Positions 7,491 through 14,714 of a stretch of 17,967 nt of DNA are shown piece by piece. How positions within the stretch are numbered: position 1 is the first letter of the stretch; every line of letters begins with the position of its first letter. The DNA is from Methylophilaceae bacterium UBA7525. GTDB lineage: Bacteria; Pseudomonadota; Gammaproteobacteria; Burkholderiales; Methylophilaceae. The stretch lies in contig DLMX01000031.1 in NCBI GenBank assembly GCA_002479405.1, positions 4,900-22,866 of the forward strand. Direction: 5' to 3'. A model generated the notes under the pieces. That model saw only the letters and a list, made by a program, of their open reading frames with translations, did no database searches and was not told the DNA's origin. The translations under genes and the position numbers were made by a program.

Positions 7491-8705
7491 ATGTCTGTTA
7501 AAACTCCAATCTATCTGGATTATTCCGCCACCACGCCAGTAGATGCACGCGTTGCGGAAAAAATGATCCCCTACCTCACCGAACACTTCGGTAACCCCGC
7601 CTCGCGCAGCCACTCCTTCGGCTGGGTGGCAGAAAAGGCAGTCGAGAACGCCCGTGAGGAAGTGGCGAAGCTGGTCAACGCCGACCCACGCGAGATCATC
7701 TGGACTTCCGGTGCAACCGAATCGAACAATCTGGCGATCAAGGGCGCAGCCCACTTCTACAGTGGCAAGGGCAAACACATCATCACCGTACAAACCGAGC
7801 ACAAGGCCGTCATCGACCCGGTACGCGAACTGGAACGTCTTGGTTTCGAAGCCACTTTCCTGCAACCGGAGCCGAATGGCCTGGTGGATATCGAGAAGTT
7901 CAAGGCAGCGATCCGGCCGGATACCGTGCTGGCCTCAGTCATGCTGGTCAACAACGAAATCGGCGTGATTCAGGACATCGAAGCCATCGGCAACCTCTGC
8001 CGCGAACATGGCATCATCTTCCACGTGGATTCCGCCCAGGCTACCGGCAAGGTCGCCATCGATCTGGAGATACTGCCGGTCGATCTCATGAGTTTTTCCG
8101 CGCACAAGACATACGGCCCCAAGGGCATAGGCGCGCTGTATGTGCGTCGCAAACCGCGTGTGCGCCTGGAAGCACAGATGCACGGTGGCGGTCATGAACG
8201 CGGCCTGCGCTCCGGCACGCTGGCGACGCACCAGATCGTCGGTATGGGCGAGGCCTTCCGTATTGCCCGCGAGGAAATGGAGCTGGAAAACGCCCGCATT
8301 CGCCGCCTGCGCGACAGACTGCTGAACGGCCTGCAGGAGATCGACGAGGTCTACGTCAACGGCGACCTCAAGCAGCGTGTGCCGCACAATTTGAACATCA
8401 GCTTCAATTTCGTCGAAGGTGAATCGCTGATTATGGCGGTCAAGGATATCGCGGTCTCCTCCGGCTCGGCATGTACTTCTGCCAGCCTTGAACCCAGTTA
8501 CGTGCTGCGCGCACTTGGTCGCTCGGACGAACTCGCACACAGCTCCATCCGTTTCTCGATCGGCCGTTTCACCTCGGAAGAAGATATCGATTACACGGTA
8601 GCACTGATGAAAAGCAAGATCGGCAAGTTGCGCGAACTCTCACCATTGTGGGAAATGCACTTGGAGGGGATTGATCTGTCCAAGGTAGAGTGGGCAGCTC
8701 ACTAA
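7491..8705 (+). CDS. iscS: Cysteine desulfurase IscS
   Basis: Main sulfur donor of the ISC pathway: it removes sulfur from cysteine and passes it as persulfide to IscU and to tRNA thiolation partners. With ATG 7491 as start it has 404 residues, the same as E. coli IscS, and the key residues fall on the same numbers: His104, Lys206 (SAHKTYGPKG) binding PLP, and Cys328 in SSGSACTSASLEPS. The IscU-docking C-terminus is complete (SPLWEMHLEGIDLSKVEW, ending AAH). HGGGHERGLRSGT is also present. The tandem ATG at 7488 is an alternative. It follows the paralogous desulfurase and precedes iscU, from which it is separated by an unusual 118-base gap with an inverted repeat. Confidence 0.98.
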   Translation: MSVKTPIYLDYSATTPVDARVAEKMIPYLTEHFGNPASRSHSFGWVAEKAVENAREEVAKLVNADPREIIWTSGATESNNLAIKGAAHFYSGKGKHIITVQTEHKAVIDPVRELERLGFEATFLQPEPNGLVDIEKFKAAIRPDTVLASVMLVNNEIGVIQDIEAIGNLCREHGIIFHVDSAQATGKVAIDLEILPVDLMSFSAHKTYGPKGIGALYVRRKPRVRLEAQMHGGGHERGLRSGTLATHQIVGMGEAFRIAREEMELENARIRRLRDRLLNGLQEIDEVYVNGDLKQRVPHNLNISFNFVEGESLIMAVKDIAVSSGSACTSASLEPSYVLRALGRSDELAHSSIRFSIGRFTSEEDIDYTVALMKSKIGKLRELSPLWEMHLEGIDLSKVEWAAH

Positions 8706-8711
8706 AATACC

Positions 8712-8802
8712 GTGAAAGGAGAAGGGTTAAGGGTAAAGGGGCAAAACATCTCCCTCACCCTTGAGCACAGAAAGCGCATTCCCTTCCCCCTTCACCCTTC
8801 AC
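8712..8802 (+). repeat. Heptamer-rich imperfect inverted repeat between iscS and iscU
   Basis: The left arm (8712-8733) and right arm (8781-8802) are complementary at 18 of 22 positions. Both are made of AAGGGTN-type heptamers: the plus strand reads AAGGGTT, AAGGGTA, AAGGGGC from 8722, and the right arm carries the reverse complement (CCCTTCCCCC then TTCACCC TTCAC). A third segment, 8750-8762, is also reverse-complementary to 8729-8741 at 10 of 13 positions, so two exclusive hairpins are possible. The base composition (purine run, then pyrimidine run) is unlike the neighbouring coding DNA. It looks like an inserted intergenic repeat that could act on the iscSU transcript. Confidence 0.75.
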
Positions 8803-8823
8803 AGTAACTGAAAGGAATACAAA

Positions 8824-9219
8824 ATGGCATATTCAGACAAGGTATTGGACCACTACGAAAACCCGCGTAATGTCGGTTCACTCGACAAAAGCGACCCGCA
8901 TGTCGGGACCGGCATGGTCGGTGCGCCGGCCTGCGGCGACGTCATGAAACTGCAGATCAAGGTCAACGACAGCGGCATCATCGAAGATGCCAAGTTCAAG
9001 ACCTATGGCTGCGGTTCCGCGATCGCTTCCAGCTCACTGGTAACGGAATGGCTCAAGGGCAAGTCACTGGACGAGGCAGCGCAGATCAAGAATTCCGCCA
9101 TTGCGGAAGAACTGGCATTGCCTCCGGTCAAGATCCACTGCTCCGTGCTGGCGGAAGACGCCATCAAGGCAGCCGTGGCGGATCTGAAAGCCAAACAGAC
9201 GGACAAAGAGGTAGCGTAA
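8824..9219 (+). CDS. iscU: Iron-sulfur cluster scaffold IscU
   Basis: Scaffold on which [2Fe-2S] clusters are built from IscS-derived sulfur and iron. It has 131 residues (E. coli 128). The three cluster cysteines are Cys37 (GAPACGD), Cys63 (YGCGSA) and Cys106 (KIHCS), with Asp39 and His105 also conserved. LPPVK at 99-103 is the HscA recognition motif. The start ATG 8824 is preceded by AAGGA at 8812-8816 with a 7-base spacer, giving iscU its own good ribosome-binding site after the repeat-containing gap. iscA follows 3 bases after the stop. Confidence 0.98.
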   Translation: MAYSDKVLDHYENPRNVGSLDKSDPHVGTGMVGAPACGDVMKLQIKVNDSGIIEDAKFKTYGCGSAIASSSLVTEWLKGKSLDEAAQIKNSAIAEELALPPVKIHCSVLAEDAIKAAVADLKAKQTDKEVA

Positions 9220-9222
9220 GGC

Positions 9223-9546
9223 ATGGCCATCACCCTGACAGAAACAGCTGCCAAGCGCGTGGAGAAGTTCCTTGCCAACCGCGGCAAGGGCATCGGCCTG
9301 CGCCTGGGCGTCAAAACCACAGGCTGCTCCGGCATGGCTTACACACTTGAGTTCGTGGATGAAACAAAACCCGAGGATATCGTTTTCGAAAGCCGCGGCA
9401 TCAAGGTTATCATCGACCCCAAGAGTCTGGTCTATATCGACGGCACCGAGCTGGATTTTGCCAAGGAAGGCCTGAACGAGGGTTTCAAGTTCAACAACCC
9501 GAACGTCAAGGACGAATGCGGCTGTGGCGAGAGCTTTACCGTCTAG
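9223..9546 (+). CDS. iscA: A-type iron-sulfur carrier IscA
   Basis: A-type carrier that accepts and delivers Fe-S clusters (or iron) in maturation of [4Fe-4S] proteins. It has 107 residues, as in E. coli. The three conserved cysteines are Cys35 (TTGCSGMAY) and Cys99/Cys101 (DECGCGESF), the A-type signature. Start ATG 9223 comes 3 bases after the iscU stop, so translation is probably coupled. It is followed by a 140-base gap before hscB, the longest gap inside the isc cluster. Confidence 0.97.
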   Translation: MAITLTETAAKRVEKFLANRGKGIGLRLGVKTTGCSGMAYTLEFVDETKPEDIVFESRGIKVIIDPKSLVYIDGTELDFAKEGLNEGFKFNNPNVKDECGCGESFTV

Positions 9547-9686
9547 AGCCGGATTATCACACAGGTTTTCCACCAGTCATTCTGCTTTCGCAGCCACACA
9601 AAGCGTGTGGCCTATTGCTTTAATGTGCTGCATGCGCAAAGACGCCCAGCAAACTGTATCTACCATGACCCGGACATGAGCCATAA
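9547..9686 (+). other. iscA-hscB gap with a small hairpin
   Basis: This 140-base gap holds one clear hairpin, GCCACAC/GTGTGGC (9593-9599 and 9605-9611, 5-base loop), not followed by a T run, so it is not a standard intrinsic terminator. An 18-codon frame (ATG 9623 to TGA 9679) has no ribosome-binding site. No convincing sigma70 promoter was seen. The hairpin may act as an RNA-processing or stability element separating iscRSUA from hscBA-fdx, which is inference. Confidence 0.4.
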
Positions 9687-10223
9687 ATGACTCGGAGCAC
9701 CACTAAAAATCATTTCGAATTGTTTGACCTGCCGGTGCAATTCTGCATCGATCCGGACAGGCTCAACCAGCAGTTTCGCAAGGTGCAAAGCGAGGTCCAT
9801 CCTGACCGTTTTGCTGCTGCTTCCGGCGCAGAGCGGCTGAAGTCGATGCAACTCGCTACACTGGCCAACGAGGCCTACCAGACGCTGAAGAACCCGACTT
9901 CGCGCGCACGCTATCTTTTGCAACTGCAAGGCATCGACACCCAGGAAGACAGCAATACTGCCATGCCCGGCGACTTTCTGATGTTGCAGATGGAATGGCG
10001 CGAAGCCATGGAAGAAGCAACGGATGCCCATGACATCGATGCACTGGAACGGCTATTGACCGAGATGCGCAAATCTTCCAGTCAATTTCAGCAGGATCTG
10101 CAGCAGCAACTGGATGAAAACCGGGCATATGAGCAGGCTTCCGGCACCGTCAGGAAACTCAGTTTTATCGACAAGGTACAAGCAGACATCGAACAGGCTA
10201 TCTCCAAACTGGAAGATGCCTGA
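9687..10223 (+). CDS. hscB: Co-chaperone HscB (J-domain protein)
   Basis: J-domain partner that brings IscU to HscA and stimulates its ATPase. The J domain spans about residues 8-80, with the invariant HPD at 38-40 (EVHPDRF). The C-terminal three-helix IscU-binding domain has DFLMLQMEWREAMEEA and ends with TVRKLSFIDKVQADIEQAI. Length is 178 residues (E. coli 171). Start ATG 9687 has only a weak GAG-type ribosome-binding site at about 9678-9680. It is 30 bases upstream of hscA. Confidence 0.96.
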   Translation: MTRSTTKNHFELFDLPVQFCIDPDRLNQQFRKVQSEVHPDRFAAASGAERLKSMQLATLANEAYQTLKNPTSRARYLLQLQGIDTQEDSNTAMPGDFLMLQMEWREAMEEATDAHDIDALERLLTEMRKSSSQFQQDLQQQLDENRAYEQASGTVRKLSFIDKVQADIEQAISKLEDA

Positions 10224-10253
10224 AAACCGCCGACAGGATGTAGAATTTAACCC

Positions 10254-12119
10254 ATGGCCCTATTACAAATCGCCGAACCCGGCATGAGCGCAGCACCACA
10301 CCAGCACAAACTGGCAGTGGGCATTGACCTTGGCACCACCAACTCGCTGGTTGCCACCGTACGCAGCGGCATGAGTACAGTCCTGCACGATGAGGAAGGA
10401 CATGCGCTTTTGCCGTCGGTCGTGCGCTACCTGCCGGATGGCAGTGTGGAGGTTGGCTACTCTGCTCAGTCGCAGCAAAGCCAGGATCCGCATAACACCA
10501 TCGTTTCGGTCAAACGCTTCATGGGTCGAGGGCTGAAAGATGTCGCCGATATCGCACAGTTGCCTTACAAATTCGTCGACACACCGGGCATGCTGCAGAT
10601 CCAGACCCGCGCCGGCAAGAAAAGTCCGGTGGAAGTTTCGGCAGAAATTCTCAAGGTGCTGAAACAGCGAGCAGAAAAAGCTCTCGGTGGCGAACTGACC
10701 GGTGCAGTCATCACTGTCCCGGCATATTTCGACGATGCTCAACGCCAGGCTACCAAAGATGCCGCGCGCCTGGCGGGTTTGACGGTGCTGCGCCTGCTGA
10801 ACGAGCCCACTGCTGCTGCTGTTGCCTACGGCCTGGATAATGCTTCGGAAGGCGTCTATGTCATCTACGACATGGGAGGCGGCACTTTCGATGTCTCCAT
10901 CCTGCGCCTTTCCAAAGGCGTGTTCGAGGTGCTGGCGACCAATGGCGATTCGGCACTGGGCGGCGATGATTTCGATCGTCGTATCTTCTGCTGGATACTG
11001 GAGCAAGCCAAGTTGCCGCCCATCAATCCGGAAGATACCCGCTTGCTGCTGACCAAATCGCGCGAAGCCAAGGAATGGCTGACTGATCATGCCGAAGCGC
11101 GCATCACCAGTATCCTGAAAAGCGGCGATCTGGTCGATCTGACGCTGACCAGCGCCAAACTGAAGGAACTGACACAACACCTGATCGCCAAGACTCTCAA
11201 TCCAACCCGCAAGGCACTGCGTGATGCAAGTCTTGCCGTGGAAGATGTCAAAGGCATCGTCATGGTCGGCGGCGCCACGCGCATGCCGCAGGTACGTCAT
11301 GCTGTCGCCGAGTTCTTCGGTCAGGACCCTCTGACCAATCTTGATCCGGACAAGGTCGTTGCCCTGGGTGCGGCAATTCAGGCCAATGTACTGGCCGGCA
11401 ACCGCAGCGAGAACGACCTGCTGTTGCTGGACATCATCCCACTTTCGCTTGGCCTTGAAACCATGGGCGGACTGACCGAGCGCGTCATCCCGCGCAATTC
11501 GACACTGCCGATCGCACGCGCGCAGGATTTCACCACCTTCAAGGATGGCCAGACCGCCATGAGCATCCATGTCGTCCAGGGCGAGCGTGAACTGGTATCG
11601 GACTGCCGCTCGCTGGCTCGCTTTGAATTACGCGGCATACCGCCTATGGCGGCGGGTGCTGCACGCATACGCGTGACTTTTCAGGTGGATGCGGACGGTC
11701 TGCTGTCCGTAACTGCCAGAGAACAGACCAGCGGCGTGGAATCCCACATCACAGTCAAACCATCGTACGGCCTCAGCGAGGACGAGATCGCCGACATGCT
11801 GCAATCCTCCTTCAATGCAGCCGAGTCAGACAAGCATGCGCGGGCATTGCAGGAAGCCCGTGTGGATGCCGAGCGTCTGCTGGAAGCAATCACTTACGCC
11901 TTGAAGCAGGACGGCGAACTGCTCTCGGAAACCGAGAGAAAACAGATAAAAGCCAATATGGAACAACTGCGCAATCTGATGGAAACCGGCAACAGCCACG
12001 CGATTCACGATGCGGTCGAAGCGCTCAACCACGCTACCGAGGAATTCGCTGCAAAACGCATGGACGCCTCGGTACGCAAGGCACTGGCTGGCCAGAAACT
12101 GAACTCACTGGAACTGTAG
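10254..12119 (+). CDS. hscA: Fe-S assembly Hsp70 chaperone HscA
   Basis: Specialised Hsp70 that binds the LPPVK motif of IscU and uses ATP to drive cluster transfer. It has 621 residues (E. coli 616). The N-terminal ATPase carries GIDLGTTNSLVATVRSG, PAYFDDAQRQATKDAARLAG, LLNEPTAAAVAYGL, YDMGGGTFDVSIL and VMVGGATRMPQVRHAV, all Hsp70 signatures. The substrate domain has IDIIPLSLGLET-type sequence (LLLDIIPLSLGLETMGG) and a helical lid after about residue 500. The N-terminal extension MALLQIAEPGMSAAPHQHKLAVG matches HscA and fixes the start at ATG 10254, despite a poor ribosome-binding site. It lacks the EEVD-like tail, as expected for HscA. Confidence 0.97.
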   Translation: MALLQIAEPGMSAAPHQHKLAVGIDLGTTNSLVATVRSGMSTVLHDEEGHALLPSVVRYLPDGSVEVGYSAQSQQSQDPHNTIVSVKRFMGRGLKDVADIAQLPYKFVDTPGMLQIQTRAGKKSPVEVSAEILKVLKQRAEKALGGELTGAVITVPAYFDDAQRQATKDAARLAGLTVLRLLNEPTAAAVAYGLDNASEGVYVIYDMGGGTFDVSILRLSKGVFEVLATNGDSALGGDDFDRRIFCWILEQAKLPPINPEDTRLLLTKSREAKEWLTDHAEARITSILKSGDLVDLTLTSAKLKELTQHLIAKTLNPTRKALRDASLAVEDVKGIVMVGGATRMPQVRHAVAEFFGQDPLTNLDPDKVVALGAAIQANVLAGNRSENDLLLLDIIPLSLGLETMGGLTERVIPRNSTLPIARAQDFTTFKDGQTAMSIHVVQGERELVSDCRSLARFELRGIPPMAAGAARIRVTFQVDADGLLSVTAREQTSGVESHITVKPSYGLSEDEIADMLQSSFNAAESDKHARALQEARVDAERLLEAITYALKQDGELLSETERKQIKANMEQLRNLMETGNSHAIHDAVEALNHATEEFAAKRMDASVRKALAGQKLNSLEL

Positions 12120-12128
12120 GAATCAGGA

Positions 12129-12470
12129 ATGCCACAAATCATTGTACTGCCGCACGTAGAACTATGTCCTGAAGGCGCCGCCTTCGAGGCCGAAAAAGGC
12201 GTTTCCATCTGCGACAACCTGCTGAATCACGACATCGATATCGACCATGCCTGCGACAAGGTCTGCGCCTGCACGACCTGCCATGTCATCGTACGTGAAG
12301 GTTATAACTCCCTGAATCCGGCGGCCGAGAATGAGGAAGACCTGCTGGACAAAGCCTGGGGACTGGAACCCAACTCACGCCTGTCCTGCCAGGCAATAGT
12401 CGACGACCAGGATCTGGTCGTCGAAATCCCCCGATATTCCATCAACATGGCCAAAGAAGGCCACCGCTGA
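12129..12470 (+). CDS. fdx: [2Fe-2S] ferredoxin of the ISC system
   Basis: Adrenodoxin-type ferredoxin that supplies electrons for cluster assembly on IscU. The cluster ligands are Cys42, Cys48, Cys51 and Cys87 in the pattern C-x5-C-x2-C-x35-C, with the extra Cys46 seen also in E. coli Fdx. The N-terminus MPQIIVLPHVELCPEG is typical. It has 113 residues (E. coli 111). AGGA at 12118-12121, overlapping the hscA stop, lies 7 bases before ATG 12129. It is the last gene of the run; the usual iscX is not found after it, since a minus-strand gene ends only 8 bases downstream. No terminator is visible in that gap. Confidence 0.97.
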   Translation: MPQIIVLPHVELCPEGAAFEAEKGVSICDNLLNHDIDIDHACDKVCACTTCHVIVREGYNSLNPAAENEEDLLDKAWGLEPNSRLSCQAIVDDQDLVVEIPRYSINMAKEGHR

Positions 12471-12478
12471 GACTCAGT

Positions 12479-12877
12479 TCAGCTTGGCTTGGCCTGCTTG
12501 CCGGCAGCTGCTGACTTGGCTGCGGCCGGCGTGGATTTTGCTGAAGCTTTGACAGCGGCGACCGGCTTAGCGGCTTTTTTGGCAGCTGTCCCGGCAGATG
12601 TCGGCATCGCAGGTTTGTCGGCCTTTGCAGCCGGCTTTGCTTCAGCCTTGGCCTTCTTTTCGCCATCCTGTTTTTTGATCTTCGCCCAGTTCTTGCGCCA
12701 TTCCGCCAACTGCTCCTCTTCGATTTCAAGCTGAATCGCAATCGCATCTTCCACACTCAGTTTTTCCTTGAACAGACGCTTGGGCAGCTTGCCGCTCATG
12801 CGTGACATCACCTTCTGCTGTTCTTCTTCGCTCAACAGTAGCGCTTTTTTCATGTATTCCGGCTTACCAATCTTCAT
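12479..12877 (-). CDS. Uncharacterised small protein with Lys/Ala/Pro-rich tail
   Basis: I do not recognise a named family. The 132-residue product has two parts. Residues 1-70 look folded and helical (LLLSEEEQQKVMSRMSGKLP, then LSVEDAIAIQLEIEEEQLAE and WRKNWAKIKK), with many charged residues. Residues 71-132 are a basic, disordered tail rich in Ala, Lys and Pro (AAKPAAKADKP-like and AAKKAAKPVAAVKA), similar to histone H1-like or ribosome/DNA-binding tails. There is no signal peptide or membrane segment. ATG 12877 is used; Met9 at 12853, with GGA just before it, is a plausible alternative. Codon structure of the first half and the absence of stops in the tail support a real gene. It converges on fdx and its function is unknown; binding of nucleic acid is only an inference from the tail. 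Confidence 0.75.
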   Translation of the reverse strand: MKIGKPEYMKKALLLSEEEQQKVMSRMSGKLPKRLFKEKLSVEDAIAIQLEIEEEQLAEWRKNWAKIKKQDGEKKAKAEAKPAAKADKPAMPTSAGTAAKKAAKPVAAVKASAKSTPAAAKSAAAGKQAKPS

Positions 12878-12991
12878 ATGACACTTTCATTATTGAAATT
12901 GAACGCGCATCAATATTAAGGGTAATTTTTCCAATCAAATTTGAATTTTTTGTGACAATCCAGAACTGGCAACAAACCGGCATCGCCATAA

Positions 12992-13023
12992 AACACAAGG
13001 CCCGCTTACGCGGGCCTTGTGTT
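12992..13023 (-). terminator. Intrinsic terminator after the porin gene
   Basis: A perfect 14-bp stem (12992-13005 with 13010-13023) has a 4-base loop (13006-13009) and a GC-rich core. On the minus strand it is followed by a short TTTAT stretch, 35 bases after the porin stop at 13058. It separates the porin from the small uncharacterised gene. The AT-rich stretch 12878-12991 between them must hold the promoter of that gene, but no clear -35/-10 pair was seen. Confidence 0.85.
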
Positions 13024-13057
13024 GCTACCGTACAACAGGAGCGGGTGTTACAACTGC

Positions 13058-14578
13058 TTAGAACGCGAACTGGGTACGGAACAGGATGGCCTTTTCATCT
13101 TTCTCAGCCTTACCATTCACACCGAAACCCGAGATCTCAGCAGCAGGATCACCAAAATAATCATCCCAATCAGTCTTCACATAGTCCAGCATAAATCTTA
13201 CATGAGGGTTAGGCACGAATTTGATACCTGCCGTCAAAGTTTTGGCTTTCTCGTAACCACGTGCGCCATCACCATTGATCGCACCTTCTTTGCTAACACC
13301 TTGAACCAAACCGACCGTGTTGAAATCGCTTCCATCAAACTTGCTATAACGGACACCGACTTCCCATGCGCCACCTGAGAAGGTCTTGGGGTCGAAGTTA
13401 TTTTTTGGTTTCAGACTACCGAACACACCGTTTCTATATCGACTGGCATGTGTCTCACCAGTAATTGTCCACAAGGCTTCTGCATACCAGGTCTTGATTT
13501 CAGGATCATAGTTACGATCTTCGCCATCAAATTCAAATTCATTATTTACCCATTGGCCTTGAACCTTGAAAGGGCCATATGCCAATGCGGTTTCAAATCC
13601 CAGACGGCTACGGTCAACTTTCATATCCTGGTTCAGATCATTAGCTCCAGCAGAGCTTACGAGCGAAGGCACTCTGAAGAAGCGATTACCTCTGGCTTCA
13701 GTGCTTCTGTCGCCACCGAATACAGCCGTACCATCCGCACCGGAAACATCACCTTCCGAGAAAGCCCCACCCACATGCAATACCATATTTTGGTTGCCCA
13801 TAATTTCGGCAAAGTTGATCGTTGCACGACCGATGATGTCCTTGTTATCCACACGAACATCGCTTTCAACGCCGTTTTGACCGCGGCCATTTGAAGTTGC
13901 CAGAGCGTATGTAACACCCTTCCATGGCGAACCATGCACCATGGCGCCAATTTCCTTGCCTGGAATATAGGCATCAACAAAACTACGCTCGATAAAATCG
14001 ATGTTGTTTGAACTAGTCAGCTGTTCCAGACTGAACGGCATCTTGAATTGACCGACGCGGAATTGCACGGGTTTCCACCAGGCCACGTTCAGGTATGCAA
14101 CGTCCAGAACCGGAGCTGAGCCTGTACCATTCAGCACGACTTCACCTTCATAGTGCTCAAGAAATTTAGCTTTAACGCCGATACGTGCACGGCGCACATC
14201 ATAGGTATCTGCACCACGAGAGCTGGCTGCCGTTATTGCGTTGTTACCCTTGTCATCCTCGTCATACCCTGTATAGGTTCTAGCGTCAAAATGTACTCGG
14301 CCATTAATCGTCAGGCTGTTCTTGCCATCCTCGGTACCAATGACGATGCCGTCCTTGTAAGTAGCAGTAACTGCGTTCTTGTTCCTCTTCTCGGCGGCTT
14401 CCTTTTCGCCGGCGCGACCTTTCAGCAACAGGGAACCTTCTTCTTCTGTCAATACACCCTTGGCAATCAAGGCATTGACGATATCGTCAGTCGAATCGGC
14501 CATGGCGTTTGCACCGAAGCCCATCAGCAGAGCACCTGATACGGCAGCAATCACGCCACGTAGTTTTGCTTGTTTCAT
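13058..14578 (-). CDS. Outer-membrane porin of the OprO/OprP (phosphate/pyrophosphate-selective) family
   Basis: Trimeric 16-strand beta-barrel porin of the outer membrane. The N-terminus is a signal peptide: basic MKQAKLR, a hydrophobic stretch to about residue 22, then cleavage near ANAMA-DS. A short helical segment follows (DDIVNALIAKGVLTEEEGSLL), as in many OprO/P-like proteins. The barrel shows alternating aromatic strands (VRRARIGVKAKFLEHYEGEV, VQFRVGQFKMPFSLEQLTSS) and the C-terminal Phe motif (LFRTQFAF) used by the BAM machinery. Length is 506 residues. AGGAG (14587-14591) lies 8 bases before ATG 14578. Substrate is not certain: family members carry phosphate, pyrophosphate or other anions. 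A Pho-box-like repeat upstream supports phosphate. The gene looks lower in GC than its neighbours. Confidence 0.92.
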   Translation of the reverse strand: MKQAKLRGVIAAVSGALLMGFGANAMADSTDDIVNALIAKGVLTEEEGSLLLKGRAGEKEAAEKRNKNAVTATYKDGIVIGTEDGKNSLTINGRVHFDARTYTGYDEDDKGNNAITAASSRGADTYDVRRARIGVKAKFLEHYEGEVVLNGTGSAPVLDVAYLNVAWWKPVQFRVGQFKMPFSLEQLTSSNNIDFIERSFVDAYIPGKEIGAMVHGSPWKGVTYALATSNGRGQNGVESDVRVDNKDIIGRATINFAEIMGNQNMVLHVGGAFSEGDVSGADGTAVFGGDRSTEARGNRFFRVPSLVSSAGANDLNQDMKVDRSRLGFETALAYGPFKVQGQWVNNEFEFDGEDRNYDPEIKTWYAEALWTITGETHASRYRNGVFGSLKPKNNFDPKTFSGGAWEVGVRYSKFDGSDFNTVGLVQGVSKEGAINGDGARGYEKAKTLTAGIKFVPNPHVRFMLDYVKTDWDDYFGDPAAEISGFGVNGKAEKDEKAILFRTQFAF

Positions 14579-14630
14579 TCGTCATACTCCTGGTTAAAAA
14601 ATCATTGGGTTGAAATTCAACACGGGAGCG

Positions 14631-14664
14631 ATTCTGCGAAACTTGTGTGACAGATTGATGACGC
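14631..14664 (-). promoter_or_regulatory. Pho-box-like direct repeat and -10 upstream of the porin
   Basis: On the minus strand, GCGTCAT-CAAT-CTGTCAC (14664 down to 14647) fits the PhoB box layout of two 7-mers (CTGTCAT) with a 4-base spacer, at 5/7 and 6/7 positions. Ten bases after it is CAGAAT (14636-14631), a possible -10; this spacing matches what I recall for E. coli phoA. The leader would be about 45 bases. Confidence 0.55.
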
Positions 14665-14714
14665 AAAATGAAAAAGCGCATTGATTGTTGCAAGAAAACA
14701 ACAATCAATGCGCT
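14664..14714 (-). terminator. Strong intrinsic terminator downstream of the bactofilin gene
   Basis: A perfect 16-bp stem (14675-14690 with 14699-14714) with an 8-base loop is followed on the minus strand by TTTTTCATTTT (14675 down to 14665). It lies 130 bases after the bactofilin stop and directly abuts the Pho-box-like site of the porin, insulating that promoter. It could end either the bactofilin transcript or a separate small RNA. Confidence 0.9.

Noticed and set aside
9623..9679. 18-codon frame MCCMRKDAQQTVSTMTRT before hscB, a possible cysteine-sensing leader peptide
   Set aside because: No ribosome-binding site, only two Cys codons, and no terminator/antiterminator pair after it.
10263..11570. 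Long minus-strand frame (435 codons) inside hscA
   Set aside because: It is the antisense shadow of a clear Hsp70 gene; its product has no recognisable domain.
12489..12734. Hydrophobic plus-strand frame opposite the Lys/Ala-rich tail gene
   Set aside because: Its Ala/Phe/Leu-rich content is the expected complement of Ala/Lys codons; no start signal.
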